From Syngnathus acus (lineage: Eukaryota > Chordata > Actinopteri > Syngnathiformes > Syngnathidae): 64,000 nt of DNA. The translations under genes were made by a program, and so were the position numbers. This document shows positions 27,201-41,104 of this stretch, in pieces. The notes beneath the pieces were generated by a model. That model saw only the letters and a program-made list of their open reading frames with translations. It did no database searches and was not told the DNA's origin. The stretch is from NCBI RefSeq assembly GCF_901709675.1, contig NC_051106.1:9310001-9374000 (forward strand). Reading direction: 5' to 3'. Each line of letters starts with the position of its first letter. Within the stretch, counting starts at the first letter, position 1.

Positions 27201-29840
27201 ATGTACAGTGTGTGCCTGTTGGTCAAATCAACCATGCAAAAAAAATATACACTTTGCTGGAGAAGCGCTTTTAAACTTATTTTCTTGTACTGTAGTTTGT
27301 AACATAGTCCCTCGAGTCTACACTACTAAAGATCCCCAAATCATAATAAGCAGTAGTGGGTAATTATATTTCCTCTTTGGAATGAGAATTTAATAACAGC
27401 TAGCAGTTTGTGTTCCGGGGGTTACATCCATTCCCATGCGTGACAAGAATCTTCTGCTTTCTTCTTAAATTACACTCTTAAATTAACGGTGGAGACGTTC
27501 AGGCAGTCAAAGTGCTCTGAGGAAGTGTGCAAATCCTATTTGGTGAAAACTCCCCCCCTCTCTTATTTTCAGCATGTCTGAGATTTTAGCGACAAAAATT
27601 CGCCACCCATCAAGTGCCGTTTTTTTCATCACGAAGCTGAAGCAATATTATCTTCTTTTTGGGGTGTCAGGGTTTCAAACTTGTAATACTTAATATTAAA
27701 AATTGGATGAAAGACCGCAAACCGTTACCACACGCATCCCTTTATGCAGATCATGTCAATAAATTAAAATGAGAAAAAAAATAAAAACAAAACATTCCAA
27801 AGAGGCAGTTGTTTGACAAGAATGCACAACGATATGTGTGGAGAATAAAAAAGGCACAACCTCAACCCAACTATGTATTGTATGGTGGAGTGAGGAATCT
27901 CATGGTTTGGGGCTTTCTTTTTTTTTTCTTTCTGGACATATTGCTATCATCAACAGTAACAAATATTCCCTAAGTGTATTGTCATTAATGACTAAAATAC
28001 GATGCAAATATAACGTACAATAACTTGCAATATCCAAAGTGCTGTTTTGATGTGTTCACTCGAGCTATGCGGCCTCCAAATCCAAAACAAAGAAAAAAAT
28101 GTCCGTGAGTATCCACCACTTTGTTTTTATCTTCTTTGCGAAAGAAATTCCCCACAAAGTCACTCAAGATTACAGTTCTCCATTCCGAGCGCGGAAGTGC
28201 CACAAAAATGACACTTGGCCTGCCACGAACATGAAAAAGAATGCAGTCAGGCACGCACATGCCCGCCCGCCCGCCCGCTGTGAAAATTGTGACCTTTACA
28301 CTCGCTGATTGTGTTTGCCCTGCATTGTTATCAGCGTGTGTTTGTAGAGCGTGTAAACAGTACCAAAGTGGTCATGGCTGACGTTCAGAACTTGGATTCC
28401 TCCGCTTGTCTGTTTACAAACACAGCAGAGATTCCCCTTGTTTGTCTTTGCCCCCCTTGAGCCAATGTTGGTGTATAGATAATGGAGACCTTCACCAGGA
28501 GTCGATGCCAATGACTTATTTACTTCACGACTGCCAAGGTAGGCACATTCTCTCCAGACGTTTCTTCTCTTCCACCCCCATCTCTGAATCTCTTCCCTTT
28601 GTTTATAGCTTTTTCAACCCGCTTCTTCAACTATCCACAAAGGAGCTTAATAGTATTTGAGCTAGCACTCAGGGGACTCTGATAAAACACACAATGAGGG
28701 AAAGAAAATCCACTAAAAGTCATGCGCATTTATGGACACAGTCCAAAATATACAAGAAGATTAAACAAAAGAAACATGGTAGCCTCTCGGATTCTGTTTT
28801 TTGCCTTCCCAACATGGGTTGAAGCTATAAGACAATACAAAGACATCATATGATGAGAAAATATTTACATTGAGTGGAAATTGCATGAAAGTGCAATTCC
28901 ATGCTACTTGACTTGTCATCTGACTTTAATCCTACGTTTTAGCACATTGCATCCACTTTCAGAAGTTTGGGAGAACATTCCATCTAAGACAGGAAGTTGT
29001 TCCGTGACACATGGAAGAGGCTCAGGAATGTGCTGAGACGGGAATATGGTGGAAAGATGATCAGATGCACGCACGCAAGACCCCCACCACACACACACTG
29101 GTTCAACTAAAATTTTCACCTCCATATTCACCTGGCAAAGACATTTTACATCCAACCAAAAACCACAATTTGCAAACCTTATGAATCATTTTGTAACTAA
29201 AGTTGAGTATAAGCCAGGCTTAAGGTGCCAATCAGCCCTCGGCCATTCCAGTTTCCATTCAAAACATAACCGAAAGCCTCTAGAAATCAGATTTTCTTTC
29301 CCTTTGAGTTTTTGTTGACACAGTAGAAAACGGCTAAAGAACAACGGACAAAATAAAAGCGGAAAACAGCATTAACAGAAGATGATTGAAATGATGCAAT
29401 GGTCTCCTTTTTCATCTTTGTAACTCATCATCAACATTAAATCTTATTTTAGTGTTGCTATTAACCCACTGACGATTATAGATGTCAAAGCTATGAACTG
29501 AGTTGGCAGTCATCAGTCTGGGTTTTGCCTGGTGTCGGTCATGGATTTTTTTCCAAGAGTATTGTGTCAGGGGTTATTAAGAGGATCACATTTCTTTCTG
29601 AATACTCAGAAGGGGGTTGTGACGACTTCCTGTGGCCATGCCGCAAGCACCGAACCCTTTCAAAGATAAGCCCAAACAGATGGAACACACAGAGGTGGAG
29701 AATTGACTTTTTTTCACATGATTATTTTCAGTTTGCTTTTCCTGTTTACGCCGTCACATATTTGGTTATGCTTCATTCTTGACTGATGAGGCTGATTTGT
29801 TTCTGCACTCCCACGCATTACTATTTTCCTGTCCTCCCTC
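24300..29840. other. Intergenic, no gene recognised
   Basis: AT-rich sequence with homopolymer runs (T near 26,180, C/T near 26,440). A partial CTCF-like string TAGGGGGCAGCC lies near 25,901. No coding signal. Confidence 0.65.
28261..28278 (+). repeat. GCCC tandem repeat
   Basis: About four and a half GCCC units. Confidence 0.85.
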
Positions 29841-29843
29841 GCT

Positions 29844-29847
<4 letters not shown>

Positions 29848-29883
<36 letters not shown>

Positions 29884-29885
29884 TT
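29848..29885 (+). repeat. TA microsatellite followed by T run
   Basis: An alternating TA tract to 29,875 runs directly into about eleven T. It could be a retroposon tail, but no body is recognisable upstream. Confidence 0.85.
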
Positions 29886-31965
29886 CTTCTTGGATCTCGC
29901 ACCTCATTGACTTTGAACGTGCTCCAAAGTCTAAATCATACATGCCTCGACTCTCAGCTCCTACAAGCAGCCTTACATCTTTTGGACTAACCAAGGTATG
30001 GGACAGAGGCGTCAGATCTCTCAGACTATGACCATCTGGAGAGCGTTAATGAAATCAAGGCAAATCACGACTCCTCAAGCAGGAGCTCAGGGCTCAGGCG
30101 GGGAGATGGAATGGAAAAAAAAAAAAAGGAGCCAGGGCAATACTAGAGAAGCTTTGCTGCTTTGTGTCCTTCACATGAAAACAAATGCATGCTCTCCCAA
30201 GTACAAGTTTCATTTTGTCCGTAGCATTAACGTGCCTGGTGAATAGCCATTTGTAATGGTAACCTTTGACCTTCAGGTTCAAGGATGTTACAACTACGTT
30301 TCCTCCCCTTCTCACGCGTGTACACAAGGGAAATGGGACGTATTTCCTGATTCCGAGACCCCCTTGGTCTCAGTGTAGTGACTTGGTGGGAAAATAGTAG
30401 AGCAATGAGGTCAAGTGGCCTAAGGACACCCTCTCTCACTTGCTCTCAGCTTAGGCTGACCCAGATTGCATGAAAAGGCCAGAGGAGATCCTGGTCTAGC
30501 CTGTACAACCCCAATGGTTCACAATGCAGGCATCTGGACCTGAATCTGAGCCACACATTTCCATTTCTACCTTATAACCTCTCAAGTTGAGAAGCCGAGG
30601 TAAAGAAATATAAAAGCATCAGTTTATATCCTTGCCGAGCCGACAAAAGGGCAGCCAAGGAGGCAGACTAACAAGTCTGCATCCAGCTGAGAGCAGAAGC
30701 TATAAAGCCAGGTGGCTCTGGCAGACAGAATGCAATCAAAAGTAAAAATGGAAAACGAGCGCTTGGAATTTATAGCTGAAGTAGCTTTTATGATCTGAAC
30801 CAAAGCCAGACATCATCTAACAGATATTAGTAGCAAAGGTCAGGTAAAGGCTGTCTCGCTCGCGCGCTCGGGAGGGACAAGGTGATAATTAATATGAGGA
30901 GCGGCTTATTTTGAATGGAGGCCAATAAAAGGCTCCAGACATCCTAAAGTGAATGCAGCCATTTATTCAAAATGAATGTCAATCATTAATAATGGATTTG
31001 CTTCTGAAACGCTGAATTTTGGATCGACTATGGACAAAAAAAATACATGATGAAAAACTGCTTTTACAAATGTGTATTCATTTGTACGGACATGCTGCCC
31101 ACGGGGTGGAGAAGGTCATACTATTACCTTTCTCCCTTTAAATTCTCCCACAGCTGTCACCTCCATCCCAAAGAATTATTGTCAAAAGGCCCCAGCTACA
31201 TACCACACACTCTGTTAGATTTTATTGTCACAATGGATTATGCCTCAGCGCTGCTATCCTACTTCCATTAAGCCCAAAAAAGTTAGGTGCCGACTACCAA
31301 CCCAAGAGGCTTGATTTAATGGCGGTCCCTACTTTTCTCCGAGCAATGTCAGGACTGTTTTCACCGATGAAGACAAGGTGCGGCTTGACTGATGGCCAAT
31401 TGCAATGACCCAAACACTTAGCGCAGGGCACCATAATCAGCTCAGAAGTTAACGGTAGCCCTTGAGATTTAAATGTCACGCCTCGTGGTTGAAACCACGA
31501 TGCATGATGAAATAAAGAGCTCAAGGCAGCACCCTAACAGAGTCACGTTATTGACTTATCCAATAACTGGCTCAAGCAAATCCGCCTGCTGCACTTTGCT
31601 TAATGTACAACAGCTGCTGGCAGCTGGGCCCCGTGGCAGCCCTGTGGCAACCCCATGGCAGCCATGATAGATGTGATGTCACATGTCCCGTCTAACTTCA
31701 CCTCCTAAAATTCCTCATCGGTTGCCATATACATCTTTTGTCATATGCCCAGCATATGGACTGTATAGAGAATGGAAACTCTTTGGTGAGGTTTCCTTAA
31801 GCAAAACCATATTTGTCACTGCAGTGGTGTGGACCTGTCACGTATGGGAGTCGTGTTTTTGCAATTATATTTCTGTGCACAATTTACAGACAAATGGATT
31901 TCCTCCAGAAAAAAAAACCCCAATAAAGAATAAAAAAAATATATACACGACCCTTTTCCATCACT

Positions 31966-32094
31966 AAGGTACTGAAAGCACTTTGCTCATTCACCTACTG
32001 GTGACAGCATCAGGAGCTACTGAGGGTTCAGTATCTTGCTCAAGGATACTTGACTGTCACAAGGGCTCAGGATCAAAGGGAGCATGCGAGGTTG
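31966..32094 (+). repeat. Dispersed fish repeat remnant
   Basis: ATCAGGAGCTACTGAGGGTT, CAGTATCTTGCTCAAGGATA and CTTGACTGTCACAAGGG follow the consensus of a common fish repeat (ATCAGGAGCAATTCGGGGTT, TCTTGCCCAAGGACACTT). No coding content. Confidence 0.5.
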
Positions 32095-32243
32095 AGAAAA
32101 ATCAGCCTTAACACAAATCCATTGCCATTACATTACACCCGAGATATGATTGTTGGAAATACATCCACATGAGATTTTCCTGGCCCAAACTCCTCCATTC
32201 ACAAAACACCACGCCGAATGAATTCCATTAGTGTTGTCAAGGC

Positions 32244-32258
32244 ATTGCCATGGCAACC
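32244..32258. promoter_or_regulatory. X-box-like RFX motif ATTGCCATGGCAACC
   Basis: This is a palindromic X-box with a single deviation in the first base. It lies about 9 kb upstream of marcksl1. The assignment is by motif only. Confidence 0.42.
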
Positions 32259-35200
32259 ACTTCAATCTCTGTCACTGATGTCAGTGATGAGTCAACAGAG
32301 CAACTGTGAGAGCAGGCAAAAAGCAATATAAGAGGATGAAGAGGACATGAAAAGGGATGTCTTGTGATTGAGGGTAAATATTAAACGTGAGCTGACCGCT
32401 AAATTGTTGCAGGCGACCGAGGGAGGCTCGGCAAAAGAAAATAATGTGACGAGCAAGGGGGGAACTCAAAAAAGATTGTTGTTTTAAAAGAGGCACACTG
32501 ATTGCAATGGTCCGATTCCTCTCTTTTCTGCGGGGATACAAGCAAAAAGATGGGATGCACAGCAGGTACATGCTTTATTAATGACCATGACTATTCTGGG
32601 ACTCTGTGTGAGGCACGACTGCGTGAGGGTGCAAAAAAAAAAAAGGGGGGGGGGTATCACATACAGTATTTCAACTTCACATGGCTGCAGGAATAGAATA
32701 ATTGTATATTCCTGGCTATAACGTGACAGAAACATGAACCCATGAGGGCTTTTCACTTTTGAAATAAATAGCCACATTATTGGGAAAGCTTGTCAACTGG
32801 GCAATACAACACCAAAGCAGTTCAAGATTATTTTAGGTTGAAGTAGCCTACAATTGAATACATCGGTTTGGCTTCTTCATTAGCAACACAAATGAGTGAC
32901 GTAGCCTCTGGTCAATTCTCATGATAAATATGTATGAACAGCTTTATCAAATGACTGAAATACTTTGTGGTTTGTGCGTTATCAACTGTATGCACAGCTG
33001 CTGCCAGCGTCACAATGATGATGCAGATACTTTCTGATGTCATACAAGCTACCTTACGAACCACGATATTAGAAATACTTGTCAAAAGCAACAAAAAAAC
33101 AAACTCTGGATAAAGCGGTTTTGCTGTTGTTAGAAAAACAATTCAATTCATAACATCATAGCTGACCAAAGATTTTAAAACTACAACCCAAAGCCTTTGC
33201 GGAATCCTTTGACACCTAAACTGGGTTTCATCAGCTCCCTCATTACTGGCATCACTTGCTGTGAGATTCCTCCAAAGACCTTGGCCCAAACAACATGATT
33301 TGTGTGCAACGCATTCATCCTATCTGTTTCGCACAGCCTGCGATTGATTTTCTCCAAGAACTTGGTAAATCATTGCTTTTTTTTTTTTGCATTTGCGTTT
33401 CTCATATAGGCAGATATTTAGAATCCTCTCTTCCTGGTTGGAAGAGCGGAACCATACATCAAGCGAAACAGAAACTGCTTGAAGCAACAAACTCCTTATT
33501 AGGTGACTGCTAAAGGGAGCAAGATGCCGCCTAAGTTTAAACATTGACTGCAGGCTTCGACAAAACTTCAAGTTTGTGTGCATGTAAAAGAACCATCAGA
33601 GGATTTGCTTTTCAGGATTTCCTATGATGGAGAGCCAGAAACTTAATTTTGCAAAGTAGTACAGATATGTTTGAGATTAGCGGTACCGTGAGATACGAGT
33701 TTAGTTTGTTCCCTGACCATGCTTGGAAAATTAGAATGTACTAAAATAATTGCAAAACAAAACACAGTAAAATAAAGCTCGGGCTCAATGAAGGATTACC
33801 TTAAAATTTGAATCCATCTCATATCCATTGTTGTGAAACCGTGTTTTTCTGCCAGGGAAGTACTCCTACTATACCCAAGACCAAAACCTATACAGGGAAA
33901 AAAAAGAAAATAAAATAAATCAGGCCACAATAGTCAATGATATTGTTTTCACTCCATCATTTTCATCATCTTGCAATGACAGGTGATAGGAAAGGTTACA
34001 CATTCCTAGGCTTGAATCCTCCAATAACATCCATAAAGAATCAACAATCTCATCAAATTCTATACATTACATATAAATGATTCTCAATGGTTCAAGCCGA
34101 TTATCTTCTGCACTGCCTACATGGCGTCTGATCGGCTTACCTTGCATGTTTGAAGGCATTAACACCCGCTCATATGCTGGCTGAATGCATGCGTGCTCTC
34201 AGCAGTGACACCTTTAACCCTCATCATTTGCAAAATGTATGTGATATTCAAGCTATTGTTGGCAAAATATTGTTGCAATTCTAAGCAGTCATGTAAATGT
34301 TTGTAAGACAAACAAATGAAGTCATGCCACGACTTCCATTTCCTCCCATGCAGGAGCAGGTGTCTCATGTTGTACCTTGTGGTGGAAGATATCCATCCCA
34401 TTTGGTTTTAATGGATCCATCCTTCAGGGTCATGACTCCGGCGCTGACAAGGAGCGAATGTACGACAAAATAATACGGAGCGTTTTAATAAATCTTTGGT
34501 GCACCTGACGAGACGCAAACATAAATAACTTCCTTCAGCAAGGCACTACCGACCCCCACCTTCTCCGAGCCATCTTGCAACTAATCAATCCCTGCTCAAT
34601 CAATTGCAGTCATGGTGGCGTGGTAGCAAGCGCGTCATCGCCAAACTGGCTCTGAGGAAGCTAAAAGGAGGTTCGTGCACAAACAACTGGACAGGTGGGT
34701 CCGGTTGTTGTTAATCGGGGGCCGTCTCGGCAAACCGCTCCCATATTGGATTGGTGGAACACTGCTGGTACAACATGACAAATTAAAGCGAGCTAAATTC
34801 AAGGCCCTGCGCTAACCCAACATACATTTTAGAAATTTAGCAGATATTTTATTTTACGAAATATTAATTAACTCTTTTGGAAAATATTGATGGAGCACAT
34901 TTTTATGAAACCACTTCACAAAGAAATGCCACATGTAAACAAGTTCAACATAAACCTCCATGCCCTCTCAGAGATTTCCAAACGGTGCTGGTTCAAATTG
35001 GAAGAGGCAAGTGAGAGAATTGGGACAAGCAATAGAGAGGGTTGGTGTGTGTGGGGGGTAGAGAGACACATAAATAGGTCACTAGCTCAAAAACTACAAC
35101 ACACTGCATTGATGCTCCATGACAACACAGCTGCAATGGCAGATGGACAAAATAGAAAACTGGAGCAGAAACCATGGCCAAATAATGAATTAAACTGCAT

Positions 35201-35898
35201 AACTTTTTTTTTTTGTTTCTACAAGCTGAGCTGAGTATTATATTGCAAAGTGAGTGGGGAAGCCATCTGTTAGCGGCATAACTTTTTTTTCCATAAATAC
35301 CAACCTCCATCTCACTTACTGTATATGTTACTCAACAAATTACTTTCGCTTGATGAGGAAAACGAACGCAAATGTTTTTGGTGATCTTGGTCAATTGTTA
35401 AAATATAAACTGAAGTGAATGGCTTAAAAGCCAGCAAGGTACTAAATCAATAAATCTGAACATGACTCAAATTGCACAATGGCCAACTATCATAAAGACG
35501 GTGGAAGCTGTTCTCCAATGATTCACAGTGCCTCGGCAAATTCATACATGAAATCAGAGATTGGCACATAGAGCAGACAGGCTGCTGTTGTCTGACCTGT
35601 GTCTCATTCCAAAACAAAAGTAATCTTTGTTGAATGTTTTCTACTGGAAACCAATAGGCTGTCATATCTGACTAATCCAGACATGTTAAGTATGTGAGAT
35701 GTGCCTGATATACACACACTACTGTCTTTTTCAGAAGTCTGCTATTAATAAACTCACGGAGAAGGCTGGTGACACCATCAGATCATCCTTTATACTTTTC
35801 AGCATTCACTTAAAGAACAATTCACCACTGAGCCTTCGGGACCAGTTCTTGGGTTCCTTTGCAATTTGCCCTAAATCTAAAGGTGTGCTGTGTAAGAC

Positions 35899-36176
35899 CA
35901 TCGGTGTCAAACTCAAGGTCCGGGGCCAGATACGGCCTGCCACATCATTTTATATGGCCCGCGAAGACAAATTTTGCATCACCTTTGTGTCATCACAAAT
36001 TGTCTTCACTTTTTAATTAGATTAGATGAATTCGATTTGACTCGTCTGATTTCAGAAATAGTTATTCATCAATTTGTTGTGTAGCCTATACTGTATGTAT
36101 TTAGAATGTCCCTCCAAGGCCAAGGGAAACTATGACTACAACGCGGCCCACCACAAAAATGAGTTTGACACCCCTG
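35899..36176 (+). mobile_element. hAT-like MITE, full length about 278 bp
   Basis: The terminal inverted repeats are CATCGGTGTCAAACTC at the left and, read in reverse complement, CAGGGGTGTCAAACTC at the right (14 of 16 identical). The internal GGGCCAGATACGGCC and GTGGTGGGCCGC-type motifs are typical of a very common vertebrate/fish non-autonomous DNA element. No 8-bp target duplication survives, so the insertion is old. Confidence 0.65.
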
Positions 36177-37434
36177 CCTGCCCTAGACATAAGAACTAGA
36201 CATCCCCCGCAGACAATCAGACTATTTATACACATGTTTGCACACATGGACAGTATCATACCAGCCAGACAGATGGTGATGGCTTTTTGTTTTGATACGG
36301 ATTAATACAACATGATTGTTCATTTTCGTTTGAATGTCTAGACAAACTTTCATGTGTACGCTATATTGCAGTCATACATGGTATATTCTGATCTATTTTC
36401 AGAAGAAATGAAGACGTGCAATGGCTGAGTCATGCATACAGGCTGAATGTGGAGGGGGGGGATAACCTTAGAAGAGTTCATTTTTCTCTGTCTTTGCCCC
36501 CCCCTCTCCCTCTCCTTCCCCTTCCCCCTTCCAGCTCACGCCAGACTGCCTGCTGAGGCACAGCAGGGCTGCCAGGCAGGCAGGCCATACTTAACACCAA
36601 GCACAGCCTCTTCACCGTCCTTCTAGTTCCACTTCACCCATCCCCCATTTGATCCTTCAATCTGCATTACAATGAAGGGGTGGGCTTTTCAGAAAACAGG
36701 AAAGAAAAAACCGATGGGAGCAAGAGAGAGAGTAATGGACAAAAAATGTTCATGGGGGATCAGCGAGCAGCTTAACTGACCAAATATGTGTCTGCTATGT
36801 CGTAAATTGTGCTAACATTGGATGCACTATACATTGACAAAGTGGCAGTCAAATCACAGATAGCTACAGAATGGGATGATTAATATTTGTTGGCATTTTA
36901 GCTTACTTTGGATGTCTTTTCTTGCTAACCAGTCTTGGGTATACGTCTTATCTTGATGAGCAGTTATCGTTATTTGGAGAGATGGATGGATGACGGACGA
37001 GCTTTTGGCAGATTTGATTTTGGAACTGCAAAAAAAGAAACAAGATAGGAGTGTGATATGAAAAAAGAGCAGGCAGGGATATTGATGAATGAGATGATGG
37101 CACACTGACCTACTATTTCTGCAACTCCATTGCCAGTGGGAATGAGCTGGCCCACAACTGTACCCCCCCTCCTCCCCTCCGTCTGACATACACATAGTAG
37201 CATCTCTTTCTACTTCATTCATCCTTTTACTTGTATTTGTTTTCTCACCTGGATCGATTGAGGTGAAAAACATGAGCTGTCTCAAAGAAAGTATTTGTGA
37301 TTATTATGACGAAGTGAGGCTCGTCTCAAATAAACAAACCAGACATGATTAGAGCAGGAACATCATTTTGCCCTTGACTGTCTTTCCACCAAATCATGTT
37401 TACCCTTAAAACCAGTCGGGGGATAGAAGCAGTA

Positions 37435-37448
37435 GTTGCCATGGCAAC
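37435..37448. promoter_or_regulatory. Perfect palindromic X-box GTTGCCATGGCAAC
   Basis: Both half-sites of the RFX consensus are perfect and form an exact inverted repeat. It is about 3.7 kb upstream of the marcksl1 start, and is the nearest and best of the X-box set to that gene. Confidence 0.5.
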
Positions 37449-37564
37449 TGGCTCTATGGCATGTCTGTACTGATGCAGAAATTGTGGGAGGGGTATGCAG
37501 CATCAAGTGTGTGTCTACCACCAAAGGGAGGTTGGGCGAGTGAAAGGTGGGGGGTTGCCTGTGT

Positions 37565-37585
37565 GCTCGCTCGCTCGCTCGCTCG
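37565..37585 (+). repeat. GCTC tandem repeat
   Basis: Five GCTC units, about 120 bp from the perfect X-box. Confidence 0.85.
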
Positions 37586-39021
37586 GTGGGGGATGTGAAT
37601 CAACACAACACACACATCAGAACAATTACTGTTCACTTTGCAGGCATCTTTACAATTTCTTTCCAAGTATTCTGGTGAGCAATTAATCCATCACAACCGA
37701 CACGTCAACATTGGCCAAGCATCTAAAGTGCCAGAATGCTGCAAATACATCTGAACGGGCCAAGCCTGCCAAGATGGACGCCGTGTGTAGCTTTGTGCTT
37801 GCCTTCTGGTGAGGACCCCTTGCAGTCAATAAGTCAGTTGATGGAATCAATTAGCATCACAAAGATCTTTCTCCCAAGTGGACACGCCTCTTTTCATGGC
37901 AGTGAAGGTGATTGTGCACACGATTCTTGTTATAATTAGGGGCCTGAAAAAAAAAGAAAAGAAAAAAAAGGATAAACAGATATAATTAAAAAGACTTCGC
38001 AATTACAGATACCTGGATTGTCTACTTAATGTAAGGTAACAGAGTAGTTTTACTTTCTTACTTGACCCCTCTGTACAGAAGTAACCCCTTAGTCCCCTCC
38101 TCCACCATTTCTACTTGTCATGCTCATCCATTGAGGGTTAATCACACAATGGGGGCCTTTTATCACATTTGAACGCTTATCCTGAGTCAGGCTATGAAAA
38201 ATGAGCAACCACACAAACAAGGCTATTGAGCCGCTCCGGGTGAGGGAAAAAATAGCGCTGGAAGAGTAGAAGCATGGATGAAACGTGACAAAAATAAGTC
38301 TGCAGACGAGGCCGCAGGAAGTCCGCCAGCCACAGATGCATTTTTTCTCAAGGAAATTAGGCCTTTTCATCAAAACAAAATGTCTACTACAAGGGTGCAT
38401 AGTGAAGCAAGACGCTCAGTGTCGTTTCTCCAAGTACCCGCCGTGGTTCTTAACTGTTGTCACTCTCTGACCCCAATTTTCCCACAACCCACTTTTAATT
38501 AAGTCGAGTTACAATTTGCCTTTGAAACTATGTATCTCGTGTTTGAAACATTCAAAAAGAGTCAAAGTTTATTCGTCCTACCTGTCCGCAAAACACCCAT
38601 CCATGAGGGCCCCGACCCACCCGTTGAGAATCCCTATTTTTCCTGCTTTAAAGTCACTCACTGCTATAAACTGGATAATTAAAGCTTCATTGCCATTGAG
38701 GGGCTATGTTTTTGCACAGTATTATATAAACGAATCAAAGGAATGAAGATAATGTGCATTTATGACAACAAAAGTGATTCCAAAAGCCATTTCCCTAGGA
38801 AATATTTGTCTGATTGATGGTCAATAAAATTGCCCACAGCTTTTTATGCTGACATTTGCCAACTCAGTAAAATCAGTACAGGGACTCATTTTGGGTAATG
38901 ACCCAAAGTTTGGAAAAGACAGCTATTAACTAAACGTTGGCACAGACACTGTGCTGTATTTTCCCCTTTCCTCCCATTTCTACAGAACTAAGAAGACGGA
39001 CTTATTTTTCTTTCAATTTAA

Positions 39022-39125
39022 CATGCATCCATCCAATTTCTATTTCACATTATTTTACGGGTGAGCTGGAGCTAATCCCAAATGACTTTAGACAAGAGCC
39101 AGGGTACACTGGTCGCCAGCTAAAT
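39022..39125 (-). repeat. Second remnant of the same fish repeat, opposite orientation
   Basis: CATCCATCCAATTTCTAT, then GAGCTGGAGCTAATCCCAA, then AGGGTACACTGGTCGCCAGC is a diverged inverse copy of the family at 15,344. Confidence 0.55.
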
Positions 39126-40789
39126 GCAAAAAAAACTTTCTTCTGGATTCACACCTTTTGACAAATGAAAGTCTTAAACAAGTGGGAACATAAGCGTTCT
39201 CATCTGGTTCTCTCAGGAGCACAACTTCACTGGCCAAAACACAACAACACTTTTTTTTATGGGCCTCACAGGTGCCAAGACGTGAAGACATTTCAGTTTT
39301 GTGATCATCAAACCAAGAATGAACCCTTTGAAATTCAACATCCTCCTAGTAGAGAGTCATTTTAGATGGCCACATCAGAAAGATTCCAAGGATATGATTA
39401 AACGCACACTGGATGGCGGGATGGGCTTTGAATTGTGTTGTTGTCCTTCTTGACTCATTTTGGGGGAATGTGTAGTGGGATGGAGGATGGTAAGAAAAGG
39501 GGGGTGGTTCACAGATTTAAAAGCCCTCAGGGTGTATTCCGTTCTGTGAGGAGGTTCAGCCCAGTGAAAGGATGGAGATCATTCTCTGGGTGGCGTATGC
39601 ATACCTCGCATTCCACGCTTGCGACATGTTTGTGTGAGGGAACGTACAAGTGGAGGGGGGGGTGAGCCTTGTGCTTTTTGGGATTCTTGGAATGTCAGAC
39701 AGAGATGCTCCCGATAATACCAAAGAAATCCGAAATTAATTTAATAAAGCCAAAGACTACAACAAGATGATGTCCAAGATTACTGTCGTTCGGAGAAAAT
39801 TCCTTGTGAGCTCATTTTGGGGCATTCTACAATAAAGTATGTTAGTATATTATCTTTTTAAAATACCAGCAATGTTCATTTGCACTATTTTGCGTGGCCT
39901 CAAAATTCATATTGATATTATACCATGATATACATTTTGGCCCATAATGATCCGTCTTAAAAAGCTTGAAAACAAAAGACTGTCTCCCTCACATAGCCTC
40001 TTTTTTGCAAAGTGCTTTTAGTGTTTTGATTTTATGATGTTATCTTGTGTCATGTATTAAATGTTACCAGTTTGTCCAATTTACACAATCCAGTTTTTTT
40101 TCACACATCTAGGCAGCTCGCTGAGAAAAGAGTGTTTGCCACTTTTAAGCCATGCTCTATAGTCTCAAACGCTATTATGTCAAAGTGAGAGGTTAAGCAC
40201 AGGTTAGTACTTTATTCTCTTTATTTTTAAAGTAAAAATAAGAATGTAACTATTATGTGCAATTCAGGCCTCTGATCTTTGAATTTCCGGTGAATGTTTG
40301 CTCACTATTTTTTTTTTTTTTTTAAATCATTTATTTACTTATCTTCTTATTCGATTTTTCACAAGTCTTGGTGTTCAGTACAATTACACAAGACCCCAGA
40401 TATCTAATTTTGTGCCATATCGTGTGTTGCTATGACAATGAAATTGGTAGAATCCTTGAAGTGTCGCCTAAATCGGCAAAAATCCTTATATTGTTGCTAC
40501 ATTGTTTCTTTTTGTTTGTGGTATTTTGTCCAAAGATGTCACAGACACCATATTAAGGCTAATGGGAACTGCCTGATTTTCACAATATAGGCATAAGTGA
40601 ATAGATTAGACTTAAAAAGGGTTCATTGGTGTAAATAAACTACTGTCTCCCCGTGTGTATAATTTTGAGATGAAATCATATTTAATAAAGTGCATGAACG
40701 CTCCAGTGGCATAGTGGACTGTTGTAGGGGTGGACTTGGCCCATGCCATGCCCATGCCCAGGCATCACATTGGATACGGCCCTGCTGAC

Positions 40790-41104
40790 ACGCCCATGGG
40801 AGGAGACTCCGGTCGATTTTTGAGGCGCAGTTGAAATACTCACAGTGGTGTCTCCGACATCCTTTCATTTGCGCTCAGCCGCACACACAGTCACAGAGGG
40901 AGGACGGACAGACGGACGGACGGTCTCGGTGTCTGTGTAGTCAGGGCGAAAGAAGGATTCTTCATTTTTTGGCACGATTTCTCTCATCCAAGAACTGGAT
41001 TTTTCAATCTAAAAAAAAAAAAAAAAACCCACACACATTTTGAAATTTTTCTTTTTCAATTTAATTTTTGTGTTTAGAATATCTCACGGTAATAAAAAAA
41101 AAAA
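40790..41104 (+). promoter_or_regulatory. Probable promoter and 5' leader of marcksl1
   Basis: The stretch just upstream of the marcksl1 start turns locally GC-rich, contains a short GACG tandem repeat (about 40,905-40,923), and then becomes an A-rich leader (A17 near 41,011-41,027 and another A run just before the ATG). No clear TATA box is seen, so the transcription start cannot be placed. The assignment rests on position and composition only. Confidence 0.35.

Larger units (their letters stand above)
29890..35898. other. Intergenic with a CNE-like block
   Basis: The block 30,600-31,030 is non-repetitive, rich in ATTAAT, TTATTCAAAATGAATG and CATTAATAATGG-type cores, and resembles vertebrate developmental CNEs. 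The segment 34,160-34,400 is similar but weaker. The X-box at 32,244 and one repeat remnant also lie here. Confidence 0.6.
36177..40789. other. Intergenic upstream of marcksl1
   Basis: It contains the perfect X-box at 37,435, a GCTC repeat, CT-rich tracts near 36,480-36,535 and one repeat remnant. No coding signal. Confidence 0.65.

Noticed and set aside
33660-33780. Possible dispersed repeat (GATACGAGTTTAGTTTGTTCC)
   Set aside because: Resembles a common repeat from memory, but the match is short and the borders cannot be set.
37075-37190. Minus-strand coding-like stretch (VVGQLIPTGNGVAEIV)
   Set aside because: It looked exon-like at first. The flanking acceptor would be purine-rich, no donor keeps the frame, and I recognise no family.
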